Positions 35,650 through 44,257 of a stretch of DNA of 64,000 nucleotides are shown here, piece by piece. The stretch is from Bradyrhizobium sp. LTSP849 (lineage in GTDB: Bacteria > Pseudomonadota > Alphaproteobacteria > Rhizobiales > Xanthobacteraceae): the NCBI RefSeq assembly GCF_000938255.1, contig NZ_JYMR01000012.1, positions 275,150 through 339,149 of the forward strand, read 5' to 3'. A program made the translations under genes and the position numbers. The notes below the pieces were generated by a model, which searched no databases, had not been told where the DNA came from, and worked only from the letters and a program-made list of their open reading frames with translations. How positions within the stretch are numbered: position 1 is the first letter of the stretch; every line of letters begins with the position of its first letter.

Positions 35650-38600
35650 CTAGGCAGCGTTGGTCAGGCCATCGGACGAGCCCTTAATGAACTGCGCGCG
35701 CAACGTCTCGACGCTGGCCTCCGTTCGTTTCACCGATTCATCTTTCACGGGGCCGTAGCCTCGAATCTCGTCCGGATAAGAAGCCAGAGCCACGGCCGCT
35801 TCGAGGTTCGCGCCGTCGAGACGGTCCACGATTTCGTCTACCAAGGCGAAGTACCGATCGCGCAACACCCGCTCCACGCGGCGTTCGCGCATCCAGCCGA
35901 ATGGATCCAGCACAGAGCCGCGCAGGATTCTTCCTCGCGCCAGCAAACGCAACATCGGCAACAGATACCTCGCCGAAAACGCCCTCTTGCGCGGCCGTCC
36001 GTTGGCCGGATCACGGCCAAAGAGGATCGGCGGGGCCAGGTGCAGCTTGAGCGCGCCGCCGTCGAACCGGCGCCGCACGCCGTCCCAGAATGATGAATCA
36101 GTCAGTAGCCGCGCGACTTCGTACTCGTCCTTGTAAGCCATCAGCCTGAAGGCGTTCCTGGCCACCGCCTCGGTTAGCCCGGTCGAGCCCGCGGCCACCT
36201 TGTCTTCCGCATTCCGCACGCGTTCGACCAGGCGCCGAAAACGTTCGGCATAAGCGGCGTCCTGGTAAGCTCGTAATGCGTCGACGCGTACGACGATGCG
36301 CTGCTGCAGCGTGTCGACCGGCTTGGGCGCCATTGTCGTCACCGGCTCGTCGGGAGCCAGCAGGCTCTCCGCCGCGTCGGGATCCGCGAAGTAAAATCTT
36401 CCAAGGCGGAAGGCCCGCAGCGTGCCGGCGACATCCGCGCCGTTCAACCGGATCGCCTGCTCCATCGCCTCCGGCGACAGCGGCAGCGCACCCATCTGCA
36501 ACGCGTATCCCAGCATGATCATGTTGGCAGAGACGGGATCACCGAACGCGCGCCGGGCCAGTTCGTTCGCCGGTACCCGAGCCGGCTGCCGCCCGGCTCG
36601 CCGCTGGAGGCGACGGACGAGACGTTCGGCGTCGAGATCGATATTGCCGTTCTCATGGAACGTCTGCGTCGCCGTCACCTGATCGTCGACGAGGACCGCG
36701 GTCGAAGGTCCGACCGTCTTCAACGCTTCGAGTTGGGTAGCCGCGACGACGTCGGATGCGATCAGGAGGCCGGCATCCTCCAGCCCGAGGCGAAGCGGCG
36801 CCACGCTCTGCGGCGTGGGCAGAATCCGTAGATGGCTGTAGACCGCCCCGCCCTTCTGAGCGAGGCCGGTCATATCGTAGATGCCGACGCCCCGGCCCTC
36901 CAGATGCGCCGCCATGCCGACGATCGCGGAGGCCGTCACCACGCCAGTCCCGCCGATGCCGGCCAGCAGCATGCCGAATGCACCATCGCCGAGGTCGACA
37001 GCTTCCGGCCTCGGCAGACCTGCGACTATCGCGTCGAGATCGAGGGGCTCAGGCTTCGTGAGGCTGCCGCCTTCGATGGTCACGAACGACGGACAGAATC
37101 CTTCGATGCAGGACATGTCGCTGTTGCAGCTCGCCTGGTCGATGCGACGCTTGCGGCCGAATTCCGTTTCCAGCGGCTGTACCGACATGCAGTTCGAGGC
37201 CCGGGAGCAATCACCGCATCCCTCACAGACCGCAGGATTGATGACGACGCGCTTCGAAGCGGCGGGGACCGCGCCTCGCTTACGCCTCTTGCGCTTCTCG
37301 GTCGCGCAGATCTGCACATAGACGATCACGGTCGTTCCGGGAATTTCGCGCAGTTCGCGCTGCACGTTCTCCATGAGCGCGCGGTGAAGGACCGCAACCC
37401 CGGCCGGCATCGATCGCCCGGATCGCACTGCATCCGGGTCTTCGGCCACGACCACGACGCGCTTTACTCCCTCCAGGAGGACCTGTCGCACGATGGCTTC
37501 GACCGACAGACCGCTCTCGACGGCCTGACCGCCTGTCATCGCAACCACGTCGTTGACAAGTATCTTGAAGGTCGCGTTGGCGTTGGAAGCGGCTGCCGCG
37601 CGGATCGCCAGCGACCCTGAATGCGAGAACGTGCCGTCACCGAGATTCACGAATACGTGCTTCGTATCTGTGAAATGCGACAGCCCGATCCAGTTCACCC
37701 CTTCCGCCCCCATGTGGGTGCAAGGCAACGGATTGCGGTCCATGAACTGCACCAGGCCGTGGCAGCCGATCCCGGCGACGCCAAACGAACCGTCCGGCAA
37801 CTTTGTCGACCGATTGTGCGGGCAGCCCGAACAGAAGACAGGACGGCGCGCAAGCGGCCCGACGTCGATCTGTTTAAATGAGGCAACGCGTCCGGAAAGC
37901 CTCTCGATCGCCGCGCGCAGCACAGCAGCTTCCACGAGATCGGCGCGAACGACGGCAAGGACACGACGGCCGATGGCCAACGCGACGGTGGCAGCATCCA
38001 ATGGTTCGTCCGCCGGGAGCAGCGCCTCGCCATCCGGGGTCCGCTTCCCCGAAATATTCGGCCGCCGGGTCCAATGGTACATGAGCGCGGCCGCCTGGAG
38101 CTCCATGTGCGGGCGCTTCTCCTCTACAAAGAGAAGTTCCGCAGCGTCCCGCGCGAACGCATTCAAAGGCTCCGGATCAAGCGGATAGATCAGCCCCACT
38201 TTCAGAACCCCGATCCCCAGCCGTCGCGCGACGACGTCATCGATACCGGCAAGCCGCAGTCCATCGATGACGTCCTGAAACGCCTTGCCGGCCGTCACGA
38301 TGCCCAGATAAGAAGGCCGCTCCGCTCCGAAAGCGACACGATCGATCCCGTTCCGTCGCGTGAACGTGTGCACGCGCGGGAGCTTGTTCCGGACCATCCT
38401 CTGGTCCTGCGCGGTCACCGCCAACATCTCCACACGAATGCTGACGTCGTTGCGGGCCACCGGCTTCTCTTCGAGAGCGGGCGCCAGTTCGTCGAGTGAA
38501 AACTCCACGGCCTGGGTGCAGTCGGCCGTCTCGTTGACGAGCTTCAGCCCTGCGAGAAGTCCGCATTCCCGCGACATCGCAAAGCCCGCAAGGCCGAACC

Positions 38601-39168
38601 TGAAGATGTCGTGCACATCTGACGGGTAGAGGATCGGAACTTCGTGAGCGGCAAGCGCGAGATCGCTCTGGTGCGCCAGAGACGACGACTTGCCGGCATG
38701 GTCGTCGCCGAACACCAGCAGTACGCCCCCGTTGGGGTGGGTACCCGACATATTGGCGTGCTTGATCGCATCACCGGATCGATCGACACCGGGGCCCTTG
38801 CCGTACCACATGCCGAACACGCCATCGACACGACGCCCGGGCACGAAGTCGAGCTGCTGGCTGCCCCACACGGCGGTCATCGCCAAATCTTCGTTCAGCC
38901 CCGGCTCGAAGACGATGTCGGCAGCCTTCAACCGGTCGGCGATCTTGAGGAGCTCGTTGTCGATGGTACCGAGTGGAGAGCCTCTATAGCCCGAGATGTA
39001 GCCCGCTGTGCGCAAGCCACGCCTGATGTCGAGCTCCCGTTGCAGAAGTGGCACCCTCGACAAGGCCTGCTTTCCGGTGATGAAGATCGTACCGCTCGCG
39101 AGGTCGAACTTGTCGGCGAGCGATACTTTGCGCAGGGCGTCGTAAATCTGCGATTCCGTGGCCGTCAT
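35650..39168 (-). CDS. Indolepyruvate:ferredoxin oxidoreductase-type fused 2-oxoacid oxidoreductase
   Basis: A 1172-residue single-chain enzyme joining the alpha (IorA-like) and gamma (IorB-like) regions. It has the N-terminal pyrimidine domain (TAGYISGYRGSPLGTIDNEL), the TPP-binding part (GIGCHGLVQFMDRN, NLGDGTFSHSG), two Cys clusters (CEGCGDCSRASNC; CNSDMSCIEGFCPSF) and the C-terminal GGIGGTGVVTASAIVG. It oxidatively decarboxylates aryl-pyruvates or other 2-oxo acids to acyl-CoA with ferredoxin. The length is normal for the fused aerobic proteobacterial form. It lies 9 bases after the hydrolase gene in the HAAT/amidase operon, suggesting an aryl or branched 2-oxo acid intermediate. Confidence 0.93.
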   Translation of the reverse strand: MTATESQIYDALRKVSLADKFDLASGTIFITGKQALSRVPLLQRELDIRRGLRTAGYISGYRGSPLGTIDNELLKIADRLKAADIVFEPGLNEDLAMTAVWGSQQLDFVPGRRVDGVFGMWYGKGPGVDRSGDAIKHANMSGTHPNGGVLLVFGDDHAGKSSSLAHQSDLALAAHEVPILYPSDVHDIFRFGLAGFAMSRECGLLAGLKLVNETADCTQAVEFSLDELAPALEEKPVARNDVSIRVEMLAVTAQDQRMVRNKLPRVHTFTRRNGIDRVAFGAERPSYLGIVTAGKAFQDVIDGLRLAGIDDVVARRLGIGVLKVGLIYPLDPEPLNAFARDAAELLFVEEKRPHMELQAAALMYHWTRRPNISGKRTPDGEALLPADEPLDAATVALAIGRRVLAVVRADLVEAAVLRAAIERLSGRVASFKQIDVGPLARRPVFCSGCPHNRSTKLPDGSFGVAGIGCHGLVQFMDRNPLPCTHMGAEGVNWIGLSHFTDTKHVFVNLGDGTFSHSGSLAIRAAAASNANATFKILVNDVVAMTGGQAVESGLSVEAIVRQVLLEGVKRVVVVAEDPDAVRSGRSMPAGVAVLHRALMENVQRELREIPGTTVIVYVQICATEKRKRRKRGAVPAASKRVVINPAVCEGCGDCSRASNCMSVQPLETEFGRKRRIDQASCNSDMSCIEGFCPSFVTIEGGSLTKPEPLDLDAIVAGLPRPEAVDLGDGAFGMLLAGIGGTGVVTASAIVGMAAHLEGRGVGIYDMTGLAQKGGAVYSHLRILPTPQSVAPLRLGLEDAGLLIASDVVAATQLEALKTVGPSTAVLVDDQVTATQTFHENGNIDLDAERLVRRLQRRAGRQPARVPANELARRAFGDPVSANMIMLGYALQMGALPLSPEAMEQAIRLNGADVAGTLRAFRLGRFYFADPDAAESLLAPDEPVTTMAPKPVDTLQQRIVVRVDALRAYQDAAYAERFRRLVERVRNAEDKVAAGSTGLTEAVARNAFRLMAYKDEYEVARLLTDSSFWDGVRRRFDGGALKLHLAPPILFGRDPANGRPRKRAFSARYLLPMLRLLARGRILRGSVLDPFGWMRERRVERVLRDRYFALVDEIVDRLDGANLEAAVALASYPDEIRGYGPVKDESVKRTEASVETLRAQFIKGSSDGLTNAA

Positions 39169-39177
39169 TTCAACTCT

Positions 39178-40002
39178 CTATGTGATGATCGCCGCAGCGT
39201 CGCGTGCGAGATGCGCCACCGCTCGCTCGCGAAAGTTTTGGTCGGCAAGCGCAGAGGCGTGATTGACGCCTGGCACGGTCTGCCCGACTCCTCCGGGAAA
39301 AAGCGCCGCCACGGGATACGGGGCACCGGCCAATCTGTCCTGCTCGCCCACGATGACCAATGTGGGCGCAGTCACAGCCGACAGACGTCCAAGATCGAAA
39401 ACGCCGGACTGCCCGCGCAAGCACGCGGCGAGAACTGTGAGGTCGTTGAACGGCCGTGATGCCGCATGCTGTCTGAAGCGAACCGCGTAGGACGGAAGCT
39501 CTCGTCGATCCCCCGACCAACTCTTCTGCTCGTCGAGAGCGTCGGCGAATTCCGGTGCGAGCCCGACGGTCGCGGCAATCCGGTCGCCCATGCCGCCCAG
39601 GACCAGGCTCGCAACGCGATCGCCAGACGCAAGCGTCACGGACATCGCGACGTGCGCTCCCATCGAATAGCCGATCAGGCTGAACCGACGATCTCCCCAG
39701 CAGTGGTCGCGCAACGCGGCAATGTCGCCGGCGAACGCCTCCAGCCGGTAGTCCGCGGGATCGCGTGATTTCACGCTCTGGCCGTGTCCTCGCAAATCAG
39801 GAGCGACCACATCGAATCCAGCGGCAACGAGGGCATCGAACCACCCGGTCTCGAGCCAATCATCGTTCGCGTCAGAAGCGAAGCCGTGCAGCAGGAGAAC
39901 TGGCTCTCCTCGTCCTGCCCTCAGGAACGAGACATCGGCCGATCTGCCCGCGACCAGACAACCGACGTCCAGCACATGTCGCGTCGCTCGATCAACCGGC
40001 AT
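39178..40002 (-). CDS. Alpha/beta-hydrolase-fold protein
   Basis: A 274-residue hydrolase: oxyanion region LLLHGFASDAND, DLRGHGQS, nucleophile elbow GYSMG (Ser about 111), late acid in VGEQDRLAG and His in PGVNHASAL, so the triad looks complete. Its ATG lies inside the amidase end (11-base overlap). A likely role is ester, lactone or C-C bond hydrolysis in the pathway. Confidence 0.9.
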   Translation of the reverse strand: MPVDRATRHVLDVGCLVAGRSADVSFLRAGRGEPVLLLHGFASDANDDWLETGWFDALVAAGFDVVAPDLRGHGQSVKSRDPADYRLEAFAGDIAALRDHCWGDRRFSLIGYSMGAHVAMSVTLASGDRVASLVLGGMGDRIAATVGLAPEFADALDEQKSWSGDRRELPSYAVRFRQHAASRPFNDLTVLAACLRGQSGVFDLGRLSAVTAPTLVIVGEQDRLAGAPYPVAALFPGGVGQTVPGVNHASALADQNFRERAVAHLARDAAAIIT

Positions 40003-41413
40003 GAACGAAAGCCCTTGATCGCGCCGGATGCCTGCGATCGTTGAGCGTCTCGATCATCGTTGCCACCGCGATGGCCACGCCATCCCGTCCGGGGGCGGCC
40101 CCGACCTGCAGCCCGATGGGGAGCGCGCCCATTTCGCCGTGCCAAGGCACCGAAATGGCGGGACCATGCGAAAGATTGAACAGCGGCGTGAACGGGCACC
40201 ACTCAAGCCAGTCGACCGCTGCGGCCGACGGCGCGTCCGTGTGTGGCGGCAGGCACGGCGTGGTCGGCGTCAGCAAGACGTCGATGTCGCTGGTCAGCAG
40301 CGCGGCCGTCCGGCTCGCGATCTCCTCGCGACAACGTTGCAGTCTGAGCAATTCGGCCGCCGCCAGGCCCTGCACCGGTTCAATGAACTCAAGCAGAGCA
40401 TCGTGGAGGCCGGCACGTTTCTCTGCGGGAACTTGCGATACCGCATGGCTGCAACCGAGACGATAAAGCGCGCCGACAATGTCTCTGGACTCCTCGATCG
40501 GAACTTCCACCGTCGTGATCGATGACACCTCGGCGATGACAGAAAGCGCATCCTCCCAGGCCGTTTTCACGACGGGATCGAGGTGGCCCGCCAGTCCAGC
40601 CGGCACCCCGATCTGGATCTTCGACGGCCGCTGTTGCTCTGACAGACGTTCGTTGAGCGAAGCCCGAGTGAGCGACGTCCAATCTGCGCCGGCCGCGCCG
40701 CTCATCACGGAGGCGGCGAGCGCGGCGTCTGCCACGCTCCGCGTGATCGGCCCTATATGCGGAAGCTGCCAGAACGCAGCTGGATAGGGATCCAATGGTA
40801 TCGTGCCGAAAGTCGGCTTGTATCCGACCACGCCGCAGAACGCCGCGGGAATACGAACCGATCCCGCAGCGTCGGTGCCGATTCCCACGACGCCGAGCCC
40901 CAGGGCCGTCGCGGCCGCGGCACCGCCGCTGCTGCCGCCCGCGTGACGAGTTTGATCCAGCGGATTCAAGGTCACGCCGTTGAGCGGACTTTCGGTCAGC
41001 CCCTTCCAGGCAAATTCGGGCGTCGTGGTCTTGCCCATGAAGACGGCGCCACCAGCGCGGAGGCGCGCGATGGCAACGGCGTCCCTCGGCGCGGCCGCAT
41101 TCGACGTCGTACGCGATCCCCTCCGCGTCGGCCAGCCGGCGACGTTGAGCGTATCCTTGATGGTGATCGGGATGCCATCCAGCGGACCGAGCGCCTCGCC
41201 TTTGCGATATCGCGCTTCCGACGCTCGCGCCATTTCCAAAGCGACGGAATCGTCGACCAAAACGAAGGCGTTCACGCCGGGATTCAAACGGCCAATCGCA
41301 TCGAGCTGCGCCCGCACGACGTCCACCGGCGAAACGTCACCCCGCTTATAACGCTCGTGAAGCCGTAAAGCTTCTCCGTCAATCGACATAGACTTGATCC
41401 CATGCAGCGTCAT
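39992..41413 (-). CDS. Amidase (amidase-signature family)
   Basis: A 473-residue amidase with an intact Ser-cisSer-Lys triad: GIPITIKDTLN (Lys), GGSSGGAAAA (cis-Ser) and GTDAAGSVRIPAAFCG (nucleophile Ser). It hydrolyses a carboxamide to acid and ammonia; indoleacetamide, aryl-amide and other substrates are possible. ATG 41413 was chosen, with ATG 41389 also possible; the longer upstream frame has no ribosome site. It sits between the cupin and hydrolase genes. Confidence 0.93.
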   Translation of the reverse strand: MTLHGIKSMSIDGEALRLHERYKRGDVSPVDVVRAQLDAIGRLNPGVNAFVLVDDSVALEMARASEARYRKGEALGPLDGIPITIKDTLNVAGWPTRRGSRTTSNAAAPRDAVAIARLRAGGAVFMGKTTTPEFAWKGLTESPLNGVTLNPLDQTRHAGGSSGGAAAATALGLGVVGIGTDAAGSVRIPAAFCGVVGYKPTFGTIPLDPYPAAFWQLPHIGPITRSVADAALAASVMSGAAGADWTSLTRASLNERLSEQQRPSKIQIGVPAGLAGHLDPVVKTAWEDALSVIAEVSSITTVEVPIEESRDIVGALYRLGCSHAVSQVPAEKRAGLHDALLEFIEPVQGLAAAELLRLQRCREEIASRTAALLTSDIDVLLTPTTPCLPPHTDAPSAAAVDWLEWCPFTPLFNLSHGPAISVPWHGEMGALPIGLQVGAAPGRDGVAIAVATMIETLNDRRHPARSRAFVHAG

Positions 41414-41439
41414 CGCCGCATTCCCTGTGCTGCGAGCAG

Positions 41440-41790
41440 CTAGATTCTTCTTATTACGAAGGCTTTCCTCAGAGGCGAGGTCACTTCCCATGTTCCACAA
41501 AGTCCAGGCTCGCATACGAACGTGTCGCCTGGGCCGAACTCTTGGGGGGCGTCGCCATCCGGCGTGATCACGCAGGTCCCGTCCAGGATCTGGCAGAACT
41601 CCCAAACCTTGTAGTCCATTCGCCACTTGGCGGGGGTAGCCGACCAGAAACCCGAAGAAACCTGACCATCATCAGCAGTCACGATCCTCCACGCTCTTGT
41701 CGTCGGGTTGCCCGACAACAACTCGGCAAAGAACGGCGTGTTGATGGCGGGCTCGACCTGGCGGTCGCGGAATGCAACAAGACGATTCAT
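41440..41790 (-). CDS. Small cupin-domain protein (DUF861/EutQ-like)
   Basis: A 116-residue single-domain cupin: VSSGFWSATPAKWRMDYKVWEFCQILDGTCVITPDG then FGPGDTFVCEPGLCGTWEV. The usual metal His positions are poor (Glu and Trp instead), as in the ureidoglycine-aminohydrolase-like/cupin_3 group. The ATG at 41790 is one base from the oxidoreductase stop. The exact function is unknown; small-molecule binding or isomerisation is plausible. Confidence 0.85.
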   Translation of the reverse strand: MNRLVAFRDRQVEPAINTPFFAELLSGNPTTRAWRIVTADDGQVSSGFWSATPAKWRMDYKVWEFCQILDGTCVITPDGDAPQEFGPGDTFVCEPGLCGTWEVTSPLRKAFVIRRI

Positions 41791-41791
41791 C

Positions 41792-43390
41792 TCACCTCAC
41801 ACCGATCATAGCGTGGTTCGTCTCACTGCCTTGCCGCGCCAACTGGTCGCCCATGATGACCTTCGCTGCATTGTATCCGGGCAAGCCGGTGATGTTGCCG
41901 CCTGGATGCGAAGACGATCCGCACAGATAGAGACCGCCCAGGAAAGTCCGATAGTCCTCCGCACCGGCGAAAGGTCGGCCGGCTCCGACTTGCCCATTCC
42001 TGAATGCGCCGATCAGCAAATCCGCCTCGCGCATGTTGGGATGTCGAATGGCCGTTTCGTGAGGACTCTGAGCGAAACTATCGATCGTCGCCGAGCGCAG
42101 ATTGGGAGCGTACTCGCACCAGAGGTCGAGCATGCGCTGAGCATGCTTCGGCTTCTCGTCGATCCAGTTCCGGGAGTTTCCTCGCAGCGCGTAAGGAGTC
42201 TTTTCCCACATGAACGCGGTGTGATAGCCGGCAGGCGCCTGAGACGGATCGATCGCAGTGGGCGTTCCGCCCCATAGCACCGGCGGTCCGATTGTCTTTT
42301 CGTCGTGACTGCGAACGAGTTCGAGGAAGGTGTCGATTTTATCGATGCCCATGATCACCATCAGCGACTTCTGGACTTCGGGATAGCGATCCGCAGCCTT
42401 GTAGATCGGCGCTTCGTTGAGATTGAGGTGGAGCGTAAACAGCGGCCCCAGCGTATTGTATTCGAAGCCCTCGGCTTTCCGTGCCCATCCCGCAGGTAGT
42501 TCCGACCGCTCCATCAGATCGAGAAAGGTGATGTGCGGATTGACACTCGACACGACGAACTGGCTTGCTTTCAGCACTTCGCCGTTCTGAAGCTCGACGC
42601 CGGTTGCGCGTCCTTCTGCGGAAAGGATGCGCCTGACCGGCGCGTTGGTGCGCACGGTTCCACCCGCAGCCTCGATCGAACTTACCAAGGCGCGCGCCAG
42701 CGACGCAGCGCCACCTCGACAAGTCTGGACCTGTGCCGATGACGCAAACAACGACGGCAGGTGGTGCCCGAAGCCCTTGGCACGCAGGTCAACCTCACGC
42801 ATCCCGTTAATGAAAAGCAGCGCTCCCTTGATTGCCGGGTGATTGAATTCCTGCGAGACGAATTCGTACGGACTGAGCTCGCTGACTTGCAACAAAAGAC
42901 GCCCATCTTCGGACTTCTGCAACCGATCGCGACGCACCGCCGCCGGTTCTGGCGGTGCCGCCGCCTCGGGACGAATGATATCGCGGGTAATCGGGATGAA
43001 CCGATCGCGCCAGTAGCGCAGGCGGTCGGCATCGCCCCGATCGATCGCGGCAAACGATCGATAAGTCTGCTCGAAATCGTTCCACCACTGCAGCACATTC
43101 CCGTCCCGCTGTAGGACCGATACGTACAGATCGTTTTCGAGATACTCTACGCCGTAGCGCACAAGCTCGAGGTCGGAGAACCATGGCATGCTGGTAATGC
43201 CACGGTGAAAGTAGGAATGCAGGTTATGAAAGAAGCCGGGATGCTTTTCGTCTTCGACGGTCGACAGGCCGCCCCCCGCAACCGGACCGGCATCGAGCGA
43301 GATCACCTTGAGACCAGCCCTCGCCAGGTAGGCTTGCGTGATCAAGCCGTTGTGACCGGCCCCAATGATTATTCCATCGTACGTCGTCAT
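41792..43390 (-). CDS. FAD/NAD(P)-dependent oxidoreductase (phytoene-dehydrogenase/PYROXD2-like)
   Basis: A 532-residue flavoprotein. The N-terminal dinucleotide fold is GIIIGAGHNGLITQAYLARAG, the second flavin region is SSVNPHITFLDLM and the C-terminal motif is YLCGSSSHPGGNITGLPGYNAAK, all typical of the amine-oxidase/phytoene-desaturase group. ATG 43390 was chosen. A GTATC-N4-GATAC palindrome lies 68 bases upstream, so it and the following genes may have their own promoter inside the transporter-enzyme unit. Confidence 0.92.
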   Translation of the reverse strand: MTTYDGIIIGAGHNGLITQAYLARAGLKVISLDAGPVAGGGLSTVEDEKHPGFFHNLHSYFHRGITSMPWFSDLELVRYGVEYLENDLYVSVLQRDGNVLQWWNDFEQTYRSFAAIDRGDADRLRYWRDRFIPITRDIIRPEAAAPPEPAAVRRDRLQKSEDGRLLLQVSELSPYEFVSQEFNHPAIKGALLFINGMREVDLRAKGFGHHLPSLFASSAQVQTCRGGAASLARALVSSIEAAGGTVRTNAPVRRILSAEGRATGVELQNGEVLKASQFVVSSVNPHITFLDLMERSELPAGWARKAEGFEYNTLGPLFTLHLNLNEAPIYKAADRYPEVQKSLMVIMGIDKIDTFLELVRSHDEKTIGPPVLWGGTPTAIDPSQAPAGYHTAFMWEKTPYALRGNSRNWIDEKPKHAQRMLDLWCEYAPNLRSATIDSFAQSPHETAIRHPNMREADLLIGAFRNGQVGAGRPFAGAEDYRTFLGGLYLCGSSSHPGGNITGLPGYNAAKVIMGDQLARQGSETNHAMIGVR

Positions 43391-43457
43391 AGCTCGACCC
43401 CATGCCGCACAGCCAAAAACGTTGGGCAAACAATAGAGGTCTGGGTTATGTAAATAA

Positions 43458-43471
43458 GTATCCCGCGATAC
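43458..43471. promoter_or_regulatory. GTATC-N4-GATAC palindrome, site A (candidate Crp/Fnr-type operator)
   Basis: GTATCCCGCGATAC, a perfect inverted repeat with a 4-base spacer, lies in the 121-base gap upstream of the oxidoreductase at 43390. The same arms and spacing recur at 48347 and 49688. Confidence 0.6.
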
Positions 43472-43511
43472 CAGTCGTAGTTCATTGAACGCGGTCTGGG
43501 TGACTGCTCTC

Positions 43512-44255
43512 TCAATCGACGTAGACTTGATCTCGAGCGGCAGCGTAATCCCCCGCGCCTCCGAGATAAGCCTGACTCAGGCGTGGGTCCGCCGAAAGCT
43601 CGGCACTCGAGCCTTCGAGCACGATGCGGCCAACCTCGAGAACGTAGCCGCGGTCCGCCACCGAGAGCGCGAGGCGCGCGTTCTGTTCGACCAGGATGAT
43701 TGTCAGCCCTTCGGACTTGAGTTGCCCGATGACGCGCAATATTTCCTGAACGATCAACGGGGCCAGACCGATCGACGGCTCGTCGAGCATCAGCAGGCGG
43801 GGCTCAGCCATCAAGGCCCTGCCGACCGCGAGCATTTGCTGCTCGCCTCCCGACAGCGTCGCGGCTTTCTGGCGACGGCGCTCGGCCAGGATCGGAAACA
43901 GCCCGTAAATCCTGTCCAGCGACTGCGCCGGCGCACCGGTCCGATAGCCGCCGAGCCGAAGATTGACCTCCACGGGGAGATTGCCGAAAAGCTCGCGCCG
44001 CTCCGGAACGAGGACCACACCGCGGGCAACCAGTTGCTCCGGACGAAGGCCGGCAAGGTCCACGCCGTCGAGCTTAACCGATCCCGCCCGCGGCGGGCAG
44101 AGGCCCATAATGCCGTTGAGAAGGGTCGACTTGCCGGCACCATTGGCGCCGAGGACCGTCACCAACTCACCGGGCTTCACGTCGAGATCGAGAGATTCGA
44201 TCACGGTCGCTCGACCATATCCCACGTTCAATCCGCTGATGCGCAGGTCCGGCAT
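43512..44255 (-). CDS. livF: HAAT-type ABC transporter ATPase (LivF type)
   Basis: A 247-residue ATPase: Walker A GANGAGKSTLL, signature LSGGEQQML, Walker B LLMLDEPSIGLAP and VEQNARLAL. It carries the LivF-specific PERRELFGNL region. ATG 44255 has GGGGG at good distance; GTG 44261 overlapping the upstream stop is an alternative. It is the last transporter gene before the catabolic genes. Confidence 0.93.
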   Translation of the reverse strand: MPDLRISGLNVGYGRATVIESLDLDVKPGELVTVLGANGAGKSTLLNGIMGLCPPRAGSVKLDGVDLAGLRPEQLVARGVVLVPERRELFGNLPVEVNLRLGGYRTGAPAQSLDRIYGLFPILAERRRQKAATLSGGEQQMLAVGRALMAEPRLLMLDEPSIGLAPLIVQEILRVIGQLKSEGLTIILVEQNARLALSVADRGYVLEVGRIVLEGSSAELSADPRLSQAYLGGAGDYAAARDQVYVD

Positions 44256-44257
44256 GA